Source of the DNA: Paenibacillus profundus
GTDB taxonomy: Bacteria > Bacillota > Bacilli > Paenibacillales > Paenibacillaceae
Assembly (NCBI RefSeq): GCF_021369635.1
Contig: NZ_JAJNBZ010000008.1
Coordinates: 62,001-126,000 of the forward strand
Reading direction: 5' to 3'
DNA length: 64,000 nucleotides
Shown one piece after another: positions 1 through 7,928 of the stretch (the first letter of the stretch is position 1; the number at the start of each line of letters is the position of its first letter). The translations under genes were made by a program, and so were the position numbers. The notes under the pieces were generated by a model that saw only the letters and a program-made list of their open reading frames with translations, searched no databases and was not told the DNA's origin.

Positions 1-1077
1 TATGCCTCGTTTCTGGATCGGATTCCGCCTTCTTTCCCTGTGCGGGAATTGGCGTTGGTGCTCTTGGCGCCTGCAGCCGCATATACGACGTACCGCACCT
101 TCCTGGAGCCAGCGGATCTAGTGTTCCTGCTGCGCATGGAGCATCAGCTGGGAGTTTATATGAAGCGGAGCGTACGCTACAGCCTCTGGCCGCGTATGCT
201 GCTCTTGATTGCGAGCTGGTGTGTGCTGTGGCCGTTGTATAACCGTGCAGACGCGGAGCCAAAGGGTTTTCTCCTCTCGTTGGCGGTGCTGCTGCTCTTT
301 AAAGCGGTTGCCGCTTTCGGCGCTTGGAAAGAACGTCATATCGTTGATCCGAAGTGGCGTCTTAGCAGTCGGCTGTTTCGCTATATATGGGCTTGGGGTG
401 CGGTGGCATGCTGGTTATGGCTCAGCATCCCATTGGCCGCTCTGTCCTCCGGGATCGCTGGAATTGTCTATATTGCGTGGCTGCTTACGCGGCGCACACT
501 GCATTTCCCGTGGGAGGCGCACATTGCAGCAGAGAAGGTCCACGAGGGACGCGTCTATTTGTTCTTAAGCGGCTTCGTCGATATGCCGGCTGCGGAAGAA
601 CGCCGCTATGCAAGACCGTGGCTCAAGCGGTATGGAGACCGCTTTGCGTTCACACCGCAGGCAGCCTACCGATATCTGCTGGCCAAAACATTCGCCAGAA
701 GCGAGCTGCTGGGTATTATGCTTCGATTGAACGGATTGGGACTGCTGCTGTTAATCTGGACAAGAGACTCTGAATGGAGCGCGCTCTTATATGGTTTATT
801 CGTATTTGTTATCGGCGCACAGCTTAAGACTCTGTTCACGTATCACCGTCATGATGTATGGCGCACGATATATCCGATACCGTTGAATGCACGCCATAAA
901 GCGGCGCTCGATATGAGCACCCGCATTCACTTGGCATCGGCCGTGGTGTTAACATTACCGTTATGGTTCGGAACGACGTCGTGGAGCTTTAAGCTGACAG
1001 TGTTGGCTGGCGGCGCGGTCATTGCGCTCCTATCTCGCATGAAGCGAGCCCGCGCACGTACAGAGGATGAGGAGTAA
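1..1077 (+). CDS. ecsB: EcsB-family ABC transporter permease, 5' end cut by window
   Basis: The reading frame is open to the left edge, so the N-terminus is missing; the GTG at 40 is only an internal codon. The 359 visible residues are a multi-pass membrane protein with several hydrophobic helices, including pairs near residues 60-100, 120-150 and 230-265, and a basic C-terminal end. The segment reading RTFLEPADLVFLL is typical of EcsB, the membrane subunit of the Ecs ABC transporter (about 400 residues in Bacillus), which works with the ATPase EcsA and affects secretion and regulated proteolysis. EcsA would be expected just upstream, outside the window. Assignment rests on recalled family motifs, not a search. 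Confidence 0.8.
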   Translation, partial: YASFLDRIPPSFPVRELALVLLAPAAAYTTYRTFLEPADLVFLLRMEHQLGVYMKRSVRYSLWPRMLLLIASWCVLWPLYNRADAEPKGFLLSLAVLLLFKAVAAFGAWKERHIVDPKWRLSSRLFRYIWAWGAVACWLWLSIPLAALSSGIAGIVYIAWLLTRRTLHFPWEAHIAAEKVHEGRVYLFLSGFVDMPAAEERRYARPWLKRYGDRFAFTPQAAYRYLLAKTFARSELLGIMLRLNGLGLLLLIWTRDSEWSALLYGLFVFVIGAQLKTLFTYHRHDVWRTIYPIPLNARHKAALDMSTRIHLASAVVLTLPLWFGTTSWSFKLTVLAGGAVIALLSRMKRARARTEDEE

Positions 1078-1195
1078 TGCTGGCTTCAAGCTGACCTGTG
1101 AGTAAGGGGAAATCGTTGCTTGCTTCACCGAACGAGGACAAGAGCTTGTGGCGGCTGCATTACATATGGATAAACGGCAAATGAGTTTTTTGATG

Positions 1196-1249
1196 AAACC
1201 GCTTCTTTCGACAATCACGTGATGTGATTGCCGGAAGGCGGTTTTTTTT
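1196..1249 (+). terminator. Rho-independent terminator after ecsB
   Basis: An AAACCGC arm at 1196 pairs with GCGGTTT, with one mismatch in the extended stem, and a run of eight T follows at about 1242-1249. It lies 120 bases after the permease stop. Confidence 0.6.
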
Positions 1250-1308
1250 GATCACGCTGAGAAAGGAACAAGGTTGAAAATTACGCAGACATACGAAATC
1301 GATTTACT

Positions 1309-1696
1309 TTGCTCATGTATCTAGTGCACTCTATTCTGACCGGAGAAGGTATGTCCTTACGCATCTCTTTTGCCCACTCTCCCCATCATTCAGGTTGCAT
1401 TACTTTGCCCCTGCACACGGATCGTAATCAAGTGTGGAAAGTACTCAAGTATAGAAGTGAACAAGTTGTCCAGGCGGGCTATCCTTCCGTCACGGTTCCG
1501 GCTGGTTATGAACATAATGGCAGACCTTATAATGTTACGTTTCTGGGGAAGCCGTATACGGAGCCAGCCAGTGCTGATGCAGTATGCGTATGAATTCGAA
1601 CAGGCGATGCGAAAGCGGGCCGCCTTGAATAGAGAAGTTCGGGACATAAAAAAGAATTTACAAGTTATGGGGCATAAGATACCATTTAGGTATTAA
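1309..1696 (+). pseudogene. Remnant of an amidase C-terminus, frameshifted
   Basis: The frame starting at 1309 encodes AGYPSVTVPAGYEHNGRPYN and then FLGKPYTEP, which matches the C-terminal part of amidase-signature enzymes. At about position 1565 the match moves to another frame, which continues as VLMQYAYEFEQAMRKR, the usual end of these proteins. A single-base indel therefore breaks the gene. The amidase core with the catalytic Ser-Ser-Lys triad is absent. The preceding residues show no clear amidase similarity, so an upstream deletion is likely. No ribosome binding site stands before it. I read it as a dead fragment. Confidence 0.6.
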
Positions 1697-1720
1697 TGGT
1701 TGTGGGAGGATATACCATTT

Positions 1721-3721
1721 ATGCAGATCCAGACGGATGAAGAGAAGGAGCAGCGAACAGGACGGAACCGGCGTCATTTTTATTTGCGAATGAGTATTTT
1801 TTTCTTTGTTACATTTCTCGTCTTTACCGTATTGATTGTGCGAATCGCCCTGCTGCAATTTGTTCAAGGACCCGAATTAAGAAGCCAAATGCTAAAAATC
1901 GGCACGAAGAGCATTGAAATGTCTCCGATACGGGGCAGCATTTTTGAGGCTGCCGGCAATAAACTGGCATATTCGGTACCGACCCATTCACTATATTTTA
2001 AAATGGAGAAAAATTATAAGCCAGAGGAAGCGCTGCTCATTGCGGATCAGATCGTATCGGTGTTTGAGCGGTACGGCGATCCGAATATACCGATGACGAA
2101 GCAGATGGTGTACGATCAGATGGACATCGGTTCCCGGGTCAATTACGGCTATGTCCCGCGCAGAATCAAAATCGATTTAACTAAGAAAGAAATCGCTTAC
2201 TTTTTGGAGAATAGGGATACGTACCCGTATATCGATATAATCGAAGAAGGCATCCGGCAGTATGATGAGGACAAGGTCGCTCCGCAAATCGTTGGATATT
2301 TGCGCAGATACAATACGGCGAAACAGCATGTGAGCGCCTATAAGCGCATTGATAACGAGAAGCGGGATCCCGAACGCGAATATTTGGAGAACGAGTTCGT
2401 CGGCTTCGACGGCATTGAACTAATGTATCAGGAAGAGCTGCGGGGATCAAACGGGATCAAAACGTATCCCGTCAATTCAAACAATAGGATTATCGGGCCA
2501 ATGGAGCTGACCAAGCCGGAAAAAGGATTGGACGTTCATCTCACGCTGCATAAGGATGTGCAATTAAAGACGCAAGCAGCTATCGAGAAACATCTTGTCA
2601 AGCTGCGCAGCTCCAACATTAAGGCGGAACGGGCGCCGAATGCCATTACGGGCTATGCGGTCGCCATGGAGGTGAAGACGGGCAACATTATCGCAATGGC
2701 GAATGTGCCTGACTATAATACGAACATTTGGCGCACTGGGAGGATCAGTGAAGAGGCTTTAAAGCACATTGGCTCGAATCAATATAACGGCACTGTGCGT
2801 GAGGTATTCCAAGATTACGGAAGCAAAAAAGAAAACAACCTTCATCCGTCATCACTCGTCTATCTCGGGTCTACGATGAAGCCGTTGACGGTGCTCATTG
2901 GACTGCAAGAAGGCTTGATTCATCCGTCAACGACGTATCGCGACATTGGGTATGCTGAGTTCGGGCGCAAAGGGAAAGAGGCCAGAGTACATAACGCTTC
3001 AAGGTATGCCCTCGGCATGATGGACCCCGCGCGGTCTCTTTCATCATCGTCGAATGCCTTTATGGTCGACAAGATTGGAAATCCGCTCTATTTGAAATAC
3101 GGAAAAGAAAAAGGACTTGAAATATGGGATAGCTATATGAAGGCATTCGGGCTCGGCATCCATACGGGAAGCGGCTTTCCAGCGGAGTCAGAGGGCATTC
3201 TCGATTATATGCAGGAGAATCAGACGGGGCAGGCTTCGCTTGCCTACGCATCGTTCGGACAACAAGGAAAATATACGACGCTGCAGTTGGCACAGTATAC
3301 GGCGACGCTGGCTAATCACGGGAAACGGCTGAAGCCGCAGTTCGTATCGAAAATTACTGATGCAAACGGGAATACAGTAAAGCAGATGAAGCCAGAAGTT
3401 CTCAGTGAAATGAAGTTCAAGCAACAATATTGGGACACGGTGGAAAAAGGAATGCTCGGTGTCGGGGTACAGGGCTTCGACGGCTTTCCGTACAAATTCG
3501 TGCGCAAGACGGGTACGTCGGAACAGTCGATTGCAGGCCGGAAGGAGATGGTGGAGAATGCGGTCTTCATCGCGTATGCTCCTGCCGACGATCCGGTGCT
3601 GGCTGTCGCCGTCGTCGTGCCTGAAGGTGGGTATGGCGCCTGGGGAGCGGCTCCGATAGCAAGGCGCATGTTCGATGCGTATGATGAACATGTCGGCTTG
3701 ACGGGCAAGCCGAGGACGTAG
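1721..3721 (+). CDS. Class B penicillin-binding protein (D,D-transpeptidase)
   Basis: The 666-residue protein cross-links peptidoglycan outside the membrane. A basic N-terminus precedes one membrane anchor at about residues 23-45, then a PBP-dimer domain containing an RGSIFEAAGNKLA segment. The transpeptidase domain has all three active-site motifs: STMK (384-387, nucleophile Ser384), SSN (443-445) and KTGT (596-599). The start is ATG 1721, because GGGAGGA at 1704-1710 is correctly spaced for it; a TTG at 1700 lies before that site and is not credible. It resembles the PbpA/PbpH/Pbp2 group of elongation-type PBPs, but I cannot choose the exact orthologue. The gene stands alone with its own downstream hairpin. 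Confidence 0.88.
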   Translation: MQIQTDEEKEQRTGRNRRHFYLRMSIFFFVTFLVFTVLIVRIALLQFVQGPELRSQMLKIGTKSIEMSPIRGSIFEAAGNKLAYSVPTHSLYFKMEKNYKPEEALLIADQIVSVFERYGDPNIPMTKQMVYDQMDIGSRVNYGYVPRRIKIDLTKKEIAYFLENRDTYPYIDIIEEGIRQYDEDKVAPQIVGYLRRYNTAKQHVSAYKRIDNEKRDPEREYLENEFVGFDGIELMYQEELRGSNGIKTYPVNSNNRIIGPMELTKPEKGLDVHLTLHKDVQLKTQAAIEKHLVKLRSSNIKAERAPNAITGYAVAMEVKTGNIIAMANVPDYNTNIWRTGRISEEALKHIGSNQYNGTVREVFQDYGSKKENNLHPSSLVYLGSTMKPLTVLIGLQEGLIHPSTTYRDIGYAEFGRKGKEARVHNASRYALGMMDPARSLSSSSNAFMVDKIGNPLYLKYGKEKGLEIWDSYMKAFGLGIHTGSGFPAESEGILDYMQENQTGQASLAYASFGQQGKYTTLQLAQYTATLANHGKRLKPQFVSKITDANGNTVKQMKPEVLSEMKFKQQYWDTVEKGMLGVGVQGFDGFPYKFVRKTGTSEQSIAGRKEMVENAVFIAYAPADDPVLAVAVVVPEGGYGAWGAAPIARRMFDAYDEHVGLTGKPRT

Positions 3722-3737
3722 ACGGGCTACATAACAG

Positions 3738-3768
3738 GGAGAGGGGGGCTAACTCAGTCTCCCTCTCC
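3738..3768. terminator. Hairpin between convergent pbp and glpX
   Basis: GGAGAGGG pairs perfectly with CCCTCTCC around a 15-base loop. There is no strong T tract, so termination strength is uncertain. Its position between two convergent genes suggests it serves both. Confidence 0.4.
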
Positions 3769-3845
3769 TTATGTCAATAACGCGCATCATTGCCCTGCAC
3801 GTACTTTGTACCACACTATACCGATCTGCACCTCATTCTACTGCG

Positions 3846-4868
3846 CTATATTGCGTTGGACTTGAGGATATCTGCCGCATAACTGCCCGGAGGCTGCTCT
3901 GAGTGAAATGGCGCGACGTCACAAGGCAGTAGGCGGTGAAGCGTACGGACAAATCGCACGGTGCCGGTCTTGGAGCGAAGGACAAGGGAATGCGTTTCCG
4001 CGTAATGATCCTGCGTCATGCGTACGCCTTGCAGTACATCGCCCGGAGTAATTCCTGTTGCGGCAAACAGCACATCGCCGTACCCGGATAAGTCTTCCGT
4101 CATCAGGAGCCGATCTAGCTGACGGATGCCCATTTGCAAGCAGCGTTCCACTTCTTCTTCATTCGAAGGCAGCAGACGCGCTTGCAACTCGCCGCCAAGA
4201 CAGCGCAACGCTGCTGCAGCCAGCACGCCTTCTGGAGCGCCTCCTGATCCGACATAGAGATCAACACCCGATTCTGAAAAGGCGGTGGCCATTGCTCCGG
4301 CGACATCGCCTGCATTAAGCAGCTTCAAGCGCACGCCCGTTGCCCGGAGACATTCAATCTGCTTCGCATGCCGTTCACGATCGAGAATAGAGACCGTCAT
4401 TTCCGACAGGTCACGCTTGAGTACAGCCGCAGCTTTCTTCACCGTTACATCGAGTGGATCATCCAGGTGAAGGCAGCCGCGCAGCTGTGGTCCGCAGGCG
4501 AGCTTCTGCATATACATGTCAGGTGCATGGAGGAGCTGGCCGGAGTCCGCAACGGCAAGGACGGACAGGGCGCCATTCAATCCTTTCGCGACTAATTCGG
4601 TTCCTTCCACCGGATCGACGGCCACATCCGCATGAGAGCCAGCCCCGGAACCAACTGGTTCACCTATATAAAGCATCGGCGCTTCATCCATTTCCCCTTC
4701 ACCGATGACGACTTGTCCCCGTATCGGAACACTTTCGAACATGTGCCGCATAATGCTGGTCGCAGCACCGTCCGCTTCCTCTGTATTTCCCCGGCCAACC
4801 CACCGCGAAGCGGCTAGTGCGGCTGCTTCAGTAACACGGATGCACTCTAAGCTCAATTGTCTGTCCAT
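3846..4868 (-). CDS. glpX: Class II fructose-1,6-bisphosphatase GlpX
   Basis: The 340-residue protein hydrolyses fructose 1,6-bisphosphate to fructose 6-phosphate in gluconeogenesis. It shows the GlpX metal/phosphate motifs GEGEMDEAP (residues 56-64) and DPVEGT (85-90) and has normal family length. The ATG at 4868 follows a GGGGGGAG site six bases away. Its neighbours on the other side of the intergenic region are an SR1P-like peptide, CcpN and PpsR, all tied to gluconeogenic control, so the locus is functionally coherent. The upstream intergenic region (4869-5164) is AT-rich and should contain the divergent promoters. Confidence 0.92.
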   Translation of the reverse strand: MDRQLSLECIRVTEAAALAASRWVGRGNTEEADGAATSIMRHMFESVPIRGQVVIGEGEMDEAPMLYIGEPVGSGAGSHADVAVDPVEGTELVAKGLNGALSVLAVADSGQLLHAPDMYMQKLACGPQLRGCLHLDDPLDVTVKKAAAVLKRDLSEMTVSILDRERHAKQIECLRATGVRLKLLNAGDVAGAMATAFSESGVDLYVGSGGAPEGVLAAAALRCLGGELQARLLPSNEEEVERCLQMGIRQLDRLLMTEDLSGYGDVLFAATGITPGDVLQGVRMTQDHYAETHSLVLRSKTGTVRFVRTLHRLLPCDVAPFHSEQPPGSYAADILKSNAI

Positions 4869-5082
4869 GCTGATCTCCCCCCATGTTTTAAATATGACGT
4901 ACTAAATGAATTATATATTGCGTCTTATTAGATAATATGATATAAAATATGGAAAAGCAATTGGTTAATTCACACATGCTGAAAAATTGTTGCATGAATA
5001 CGATACTTTAAGGCGTCATATTTATAGGGTATCTCACTAATGAATTCGCTCACATGAAAGAAATATGACAGCATATTTTAAT

Positions 5083-5121
5083 AGTGCGAGTTCAAAAAGG
5101 TCACTTTTCAGCCGAGAAGTA
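5083..5121 (+). repeat. Copy 1 of a short dispersed intergenic repeat
   Basis: The copy begins AGTGCGAGTTCAAAAAG and continues CTTTT then GAGAAGTA. A near-identical 17-base start occurs at 61237, and related forms occur at 10483 and 13879. The AAAAG/CTTTT parts form a small inverted repeat. Confidence 0.5.
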
Positions 5122-5164
5122 CAAGAGGATACCCATCACAAACTTAAGGAGAGGTGGATGTCCG

Positions 5165-5335
5165 ATGGAACATGGGCAGCGTCAATTATTGGGCATTATC
5201 TTGTGTAAACGTTGCAAGCGAATTATTGCAGAGCAGGATACAGAAAGAGTCATGATGTACTACATGGAATGCGGCTCGCATGACTGTCAAGAGCAGCTTT
5301 GCGCGGAGAGAGAGGTACAGCACCTTGAAATCTAA
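5165..5335 (+). CDS. SR1P-like small Cys protein (putative GapA-binding peptide)
   Basis: This 56-residue protein starts at ATG 5165 behind AAGGAGAGGTGG. Its core, GIILCKRCKRIIAEQDTERV followed by YMECGSHDC, has the CxxC ... CxxxxC layout and the acidic-Val-x-x-Tyr pattern of SR1P, the peptide encoded by the dual-function RNA SR1 in Bacillus, which binds GapA (glyceraldehyde-3-phosphate dehydrogenase). In Bacillus the sr1 gene is repressed by CcpN, and here a ccpN gene lies about 1 kb downstream. The stop overlaps the next gene, suggesting translational coupling. The family call comes from recalled motif layout; another zinc-ribbon-like peptide is possible. Confidence 0.55.
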   Translation: MEHGQRQLLGIILCKRCKRIIAEQDTERVMMYYMECGSHDCQEQLCAEREVQHLEI

Positions 5336-6263
5336 TATGAATCACGCGGAGCGGTGGTTCGCCCCCTCGGAAGCTGCAAACTCCGTTCAGGCCACGCTTG
5401 AAGAGAATACTTTTAAGCTGATTTCAATGCGACAGCGAGCGGTGCACAATGTCGGCTATGTATGGGAGGAGACCCGTGATTTGCAAGAGCGGCAAGGCGT
5501 GCAGACGGTTGCCCGATGTGCGCATCTGCTCGAAATGCAGGCTGCCATTGCGATTGGCTGCTCCACCTTATTCGTTATACCGGGACAACAGCCATTCATG
5601 AATGCCGAGAGACAGCGTCTTGTGCGTGAGGTGTTGGTCTCTGGAACCGTGTCAGAGCGTTGTGCCGCGCTTCACAAATTAGTGCCATTCATGACAGCAG
5701 AGTATGAACAGCTTCTGATGACGGCCGGTGAACATTCAGGCATACACATGTATGTTATGCTTGCTGATGCGCCACTGATAGAAATGCTTCCGGCTCTATC
5801 TGACCTGGAACAGCGTATGGAGGTGCTGCAGCGATTAGCTGCTGAGACCGATGATTCCTACGAACAGCAGCGCTTGCACCAGCAGTGGCTGAAGCTAAAG
5901 CAATGCAAGCAATGGCTTCATAATGTTTTTCCTGAACCAATGAACATTTCCGGAGTCGTTCCGGAATGGATAGATATGCAAGCGGAGGCATTATTCCGTG
6001 CAGAGAAGCGCGCACATGACCGCGGTCGGGACGTGCGCATTTCCGTTCTGCTGCCTTTTGCTGGCGGTGAATGGAAGCAGCATGCACAGCTCGTGCGTAC
6101 TGCTGCTGAACAAATCCGGTGCCACGATGTGAAGCGGGACTTACCGCTTGTCGGGGTATGGCTGCATTCCGGTATTTCTCAAGATGAGAACAGCGGATTG
6201 TTGCGGGATATGACTGAGGCGGATGTCGTATGGGTATGCTCCGAACAAGTCAATTATGGGTGA
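5325..6263 (+). CDS. Degenerate PPDK/PEP-synthase-like protein, probably non-catalytic
   Basis: The 312-residue protein resembles part of the PEP-binding barrel of pyruvate phosphate dikinase. Residues 76-84 match the PPDK GIGLCRTEHMFF region but read AIGCSTLFV, losing the catalytic Arg. RQRLVREVLVSGTVSERCAA (97-116) matches the following helix. HMYVMLADAPLIEMLP (141-156) matches TIRLLDPPLHEFLP, again without Arg. PEWIDMQAEALFRA (213-226) matches the next conserved helix. No GEHGGDP-like active-site Cys segment or swivelling His domain is present. The start is TTG 5325 after GGAGAGAGAGG; ATG 5337 is an alternative. Since the PPDK regulator PpsR is encoded two genes on, a regulatory pseudo-enzyme role is plausible but inferred. 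Confidence 0.55.
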   Translation: MKSNMNHAERWFAPSEAANSVQATLEENTFKLISMRQRAVHNVGYVWEETRDLQERQGVQTVARCAHLLEMQAAIAIGCSTLFVIPGQQPFMNAERQRLVREVLVSGTVSERCAALHKLVPFMTAEYEQLLMTAGEHSGIHMYVMLADAPLIEMLPALSDLEQRMEVLQRLAAETDDSYEQQRLHQQWLKLKQCKQWLHNVFPEPMNISGVVPEWIDMQAEALFRAEKRAHDRGRDVRISVLLPFAGGEWKQHAQLVRTAAEQIRCHDVKRDLPLVGVWLHSGISQDENSGLLRDMTEADVVWVCSEQVNYG

Positions 6264-6400
6264 TAGATAACAATGCGCGTGTGAGAAATGCTCTTCGTGT
6301 GAGGGGGAGTGTTTCTTGCTGCGTGTTAAACTATTGTACGAAGCGAGGGGATTGAAGTAAGATAGAACTAATCGAGACCGTATGCAGCAAATGACGAAAT

Positions 6401-7048
6401 TTGAAGGAGGTTTGCGCCATACAACTCACACCGCGTCAATCTGAAATAGTGCAACTGGTCAAACGCCTCGCGCCGATTACCGGTGACCTAATCGCCGAGC
6501 AGCTTGGCGTAAGCCGACCGACCATTCGTTCCGATTTATCCGTACTCGTTATGTTAGGTTATTTGGATGCCAAGCCTAAAGTCGGTTATTTCCCGGGAAA
6601 CATCTCGCAGAGTGCCGCGCCGCAGCCGATCGATATCCGCGTGCAGGACGTGCAGTCCATGCCTGTCATTGTAAGAGAGACATCTTCGGTACATGATGCA
6701 GTCGTCGCTTTGTTTTTGGAAAATGTGGGCAGCCTTATCGTTGCAGACGAAGAAGGGATGCTGCTCGGTGTCGTATCACGAAAAGATCTGCTGAAGGTAA
6801 CACTTGGAAATACGATGGCAGGGACGATGCCGGTTAGCTTTGTCATGACCCGTACACCGCTAATTACGGCGCAACCGCAAGATTCGATCCTTGATGCCGC
6901 TAAAAAAATGGACGAGCATGATATTGATACACTGCCCGTTGTCGTTCCTCAGCAAGGAGACGCCGTGACGGAGAAGTGGGAAGTCGTGGGACGCGTAACG
7001 AAGACGACGATATTGAAAGTGTTCCTTCGCCATATGAAGGGATGGTAA
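6401..7048 (+). CDS. ccpN: CcpN-type repressor: HTH plus two CBS domains
   Basis: The protein has an N-terminal winged HTH (PITGDLIAEQLGVSRPTIRS) and two CBS domains at about residues 75-215, one reading SVHDAVVALFLENVGSLIVADE. This is the CcpN layout, the repressor of gluconeogenic genes such as gapB and pckA and of the RNA SR1. The start is odd. The open frame begins at TTG 6401, but a perfect AAGGAGG sits inside it at 6404-6410. Eight bases later, at 6419, is ATA, exactly where homologous proteins begin (x-x-LTPRQ). The true start may therefore be the non-standard ATA at 6419. The gene precedes ppsR by 18 bases. Confidence 0.85.
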   Translation: MKEVCAIQLTPRQSEIVQLVKRLAPITGDLIAEQLGVSRPTIRSDLSVLVMLGYLDAKPKVGYFPGNISQSAAPQPIDIRVQDVQSMPVIVRETSSVHDAVVALFLENVGSLIVADEEGMLLGVVSRKDLLKVTLGNTMAGTMPVSFVMTRTPLITAQPQDSILDAAKKMDEHDIDTLPVVVPQQGDAVTEKWEVVGRVTKTTILKVFLRHMKGW

Positions 7049-7066
7049 AGGAAGGGGAACCTTTAA

Positions 7067-7885
7067 ATGGATGGACTCAGCCAGCAATCTCCATATGTCA
7101 TTACCGTATGTTCCGATTCGGTAGGGGAAACTGCGGAAATTGTCGTACGGGCGACCGTACGACAATTTCAAGGTCATGAGGTAAAGATCAAGCGGGTCAG
7201 TCATATAAAGCATGAGGATGAAATTCGGACTGTGATGGAGCAGGTGAGCAGTGAGGGCGGCTTTGTCGTATATACGCTCGTGCAGCCAGAATTGCGCGAG
7301 ATGATGAAGGAAGAAGCCATCCGGCTAGGTGTGCGCGCCGTCGATATTATGGGTCCGATGATGCAAGCGTTTATCGACACGTTCAACGATGCGCCCCGCA
7401 GACAGCCGGGCTTGCTGCATCAGATGGACGACGATTATTTCCGGAGAATGGAAGCGATTGAATTCACCGTCAAATGCGATGACGGGCGAGACACGACGGC
7501 CATTTTGGAAGCTGACATCGTGCTTGTCGGCGTATCCCGTACTTCGAAGACCCCTTTAAGCATGTTTCTTAGTCACAAGGGATATAAAGTAGCGAATGTA
7601 CCGCTCGTTCCCGAAGTGAAACCGCCTCAGGAAATGTACCAAATCTCCGGCGATCGCATCTTCATGCTGACGATGAGCGCCGAGCAGTTGCTGCGTATCA
7701 GGGAAGAACGGCTCAAGTCATTGGGACTTCCGAACGGATCCAGTTACGTGTCCTCGGAGCGGATTCAAGAAGAACTACATTATGGAAGCGTGCTAGCGGA
7801 TGCATGGAAGTGCCATGTGCTGGATGTATCGGATAAGGCTATTGAAGAAACAGCCAATATTATAGTCCGCTTGTTGCTGTCGTAA
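7067..7885 (+). CDS. ppsR: Pyruvate,phosphate dikinase regulatory protein (kinase/pyrophosphorylase)
   Basis: The 272-residue protein belongs to the PpsR/YqfL (DUF299) family, which switches PPDK off by ADP-dependent phosphorylation of a Thr and on again by phosphorolysis. The start CSDSVGETAE and the nucleotide-binding motif GVSRTSKTP (about residues 155-163) are diagnostic. A GGAAGGGG site precedes ATG 7067. It is co-directional with ccpN in the usual Bacillus order (ccpN-yqfL). The full-length target PPDK is not in this window; a degenerate PPDK-like protein is encoded upstream. Confidence 0.92.
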   Translation: MDGLSQQSPYVITVCSDSVGETAEIVVRATVRQFQGHEVKIKRVSHIKHEDEIRTVMEQVSSEGGFVVYTLVQPELREMMKEEAIRLGVRAVDIMGPMMQAFIDTFNDAPRRQPGLLHQMDDDYFRRMEAIEFTVKCDDGRDTTAILEADIVLVGVSRTSKTPLSMFLSHKGYKVANVPLVPEVKPPQEMYQISGDRIFMLTMSAEQLLRIREERLKSLGLPNGSSYVSSERIQEELHYGSVLADAWKCHVLDVSDKAIEETANIIVRLLLS

Positions 7886-7889
7886 ACGA

Positions 7890-7922
7890 AAGGCTGACGA
7901 ACCTCCAAGGAGCGTCAGCCTT
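7890..7922. terminator. Perfect hairpin between ppsR and the DUF1854 remnant
   Basis: AAGGCTGACG pairs with CGTCAGCCTT over 10 base pairs with a 13-base loop. It lies between convergent genes and probably acts in both directions, although T tracts are weak. Confidence 0.6.
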
Positions 7923-7928
7923 CGTCGA

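Noticed and set aside
4058-4905. Several plus-strand frames inside glpX
   Set aside because: They are antisense shadows of a full-length gene with intact GlpX motifs.
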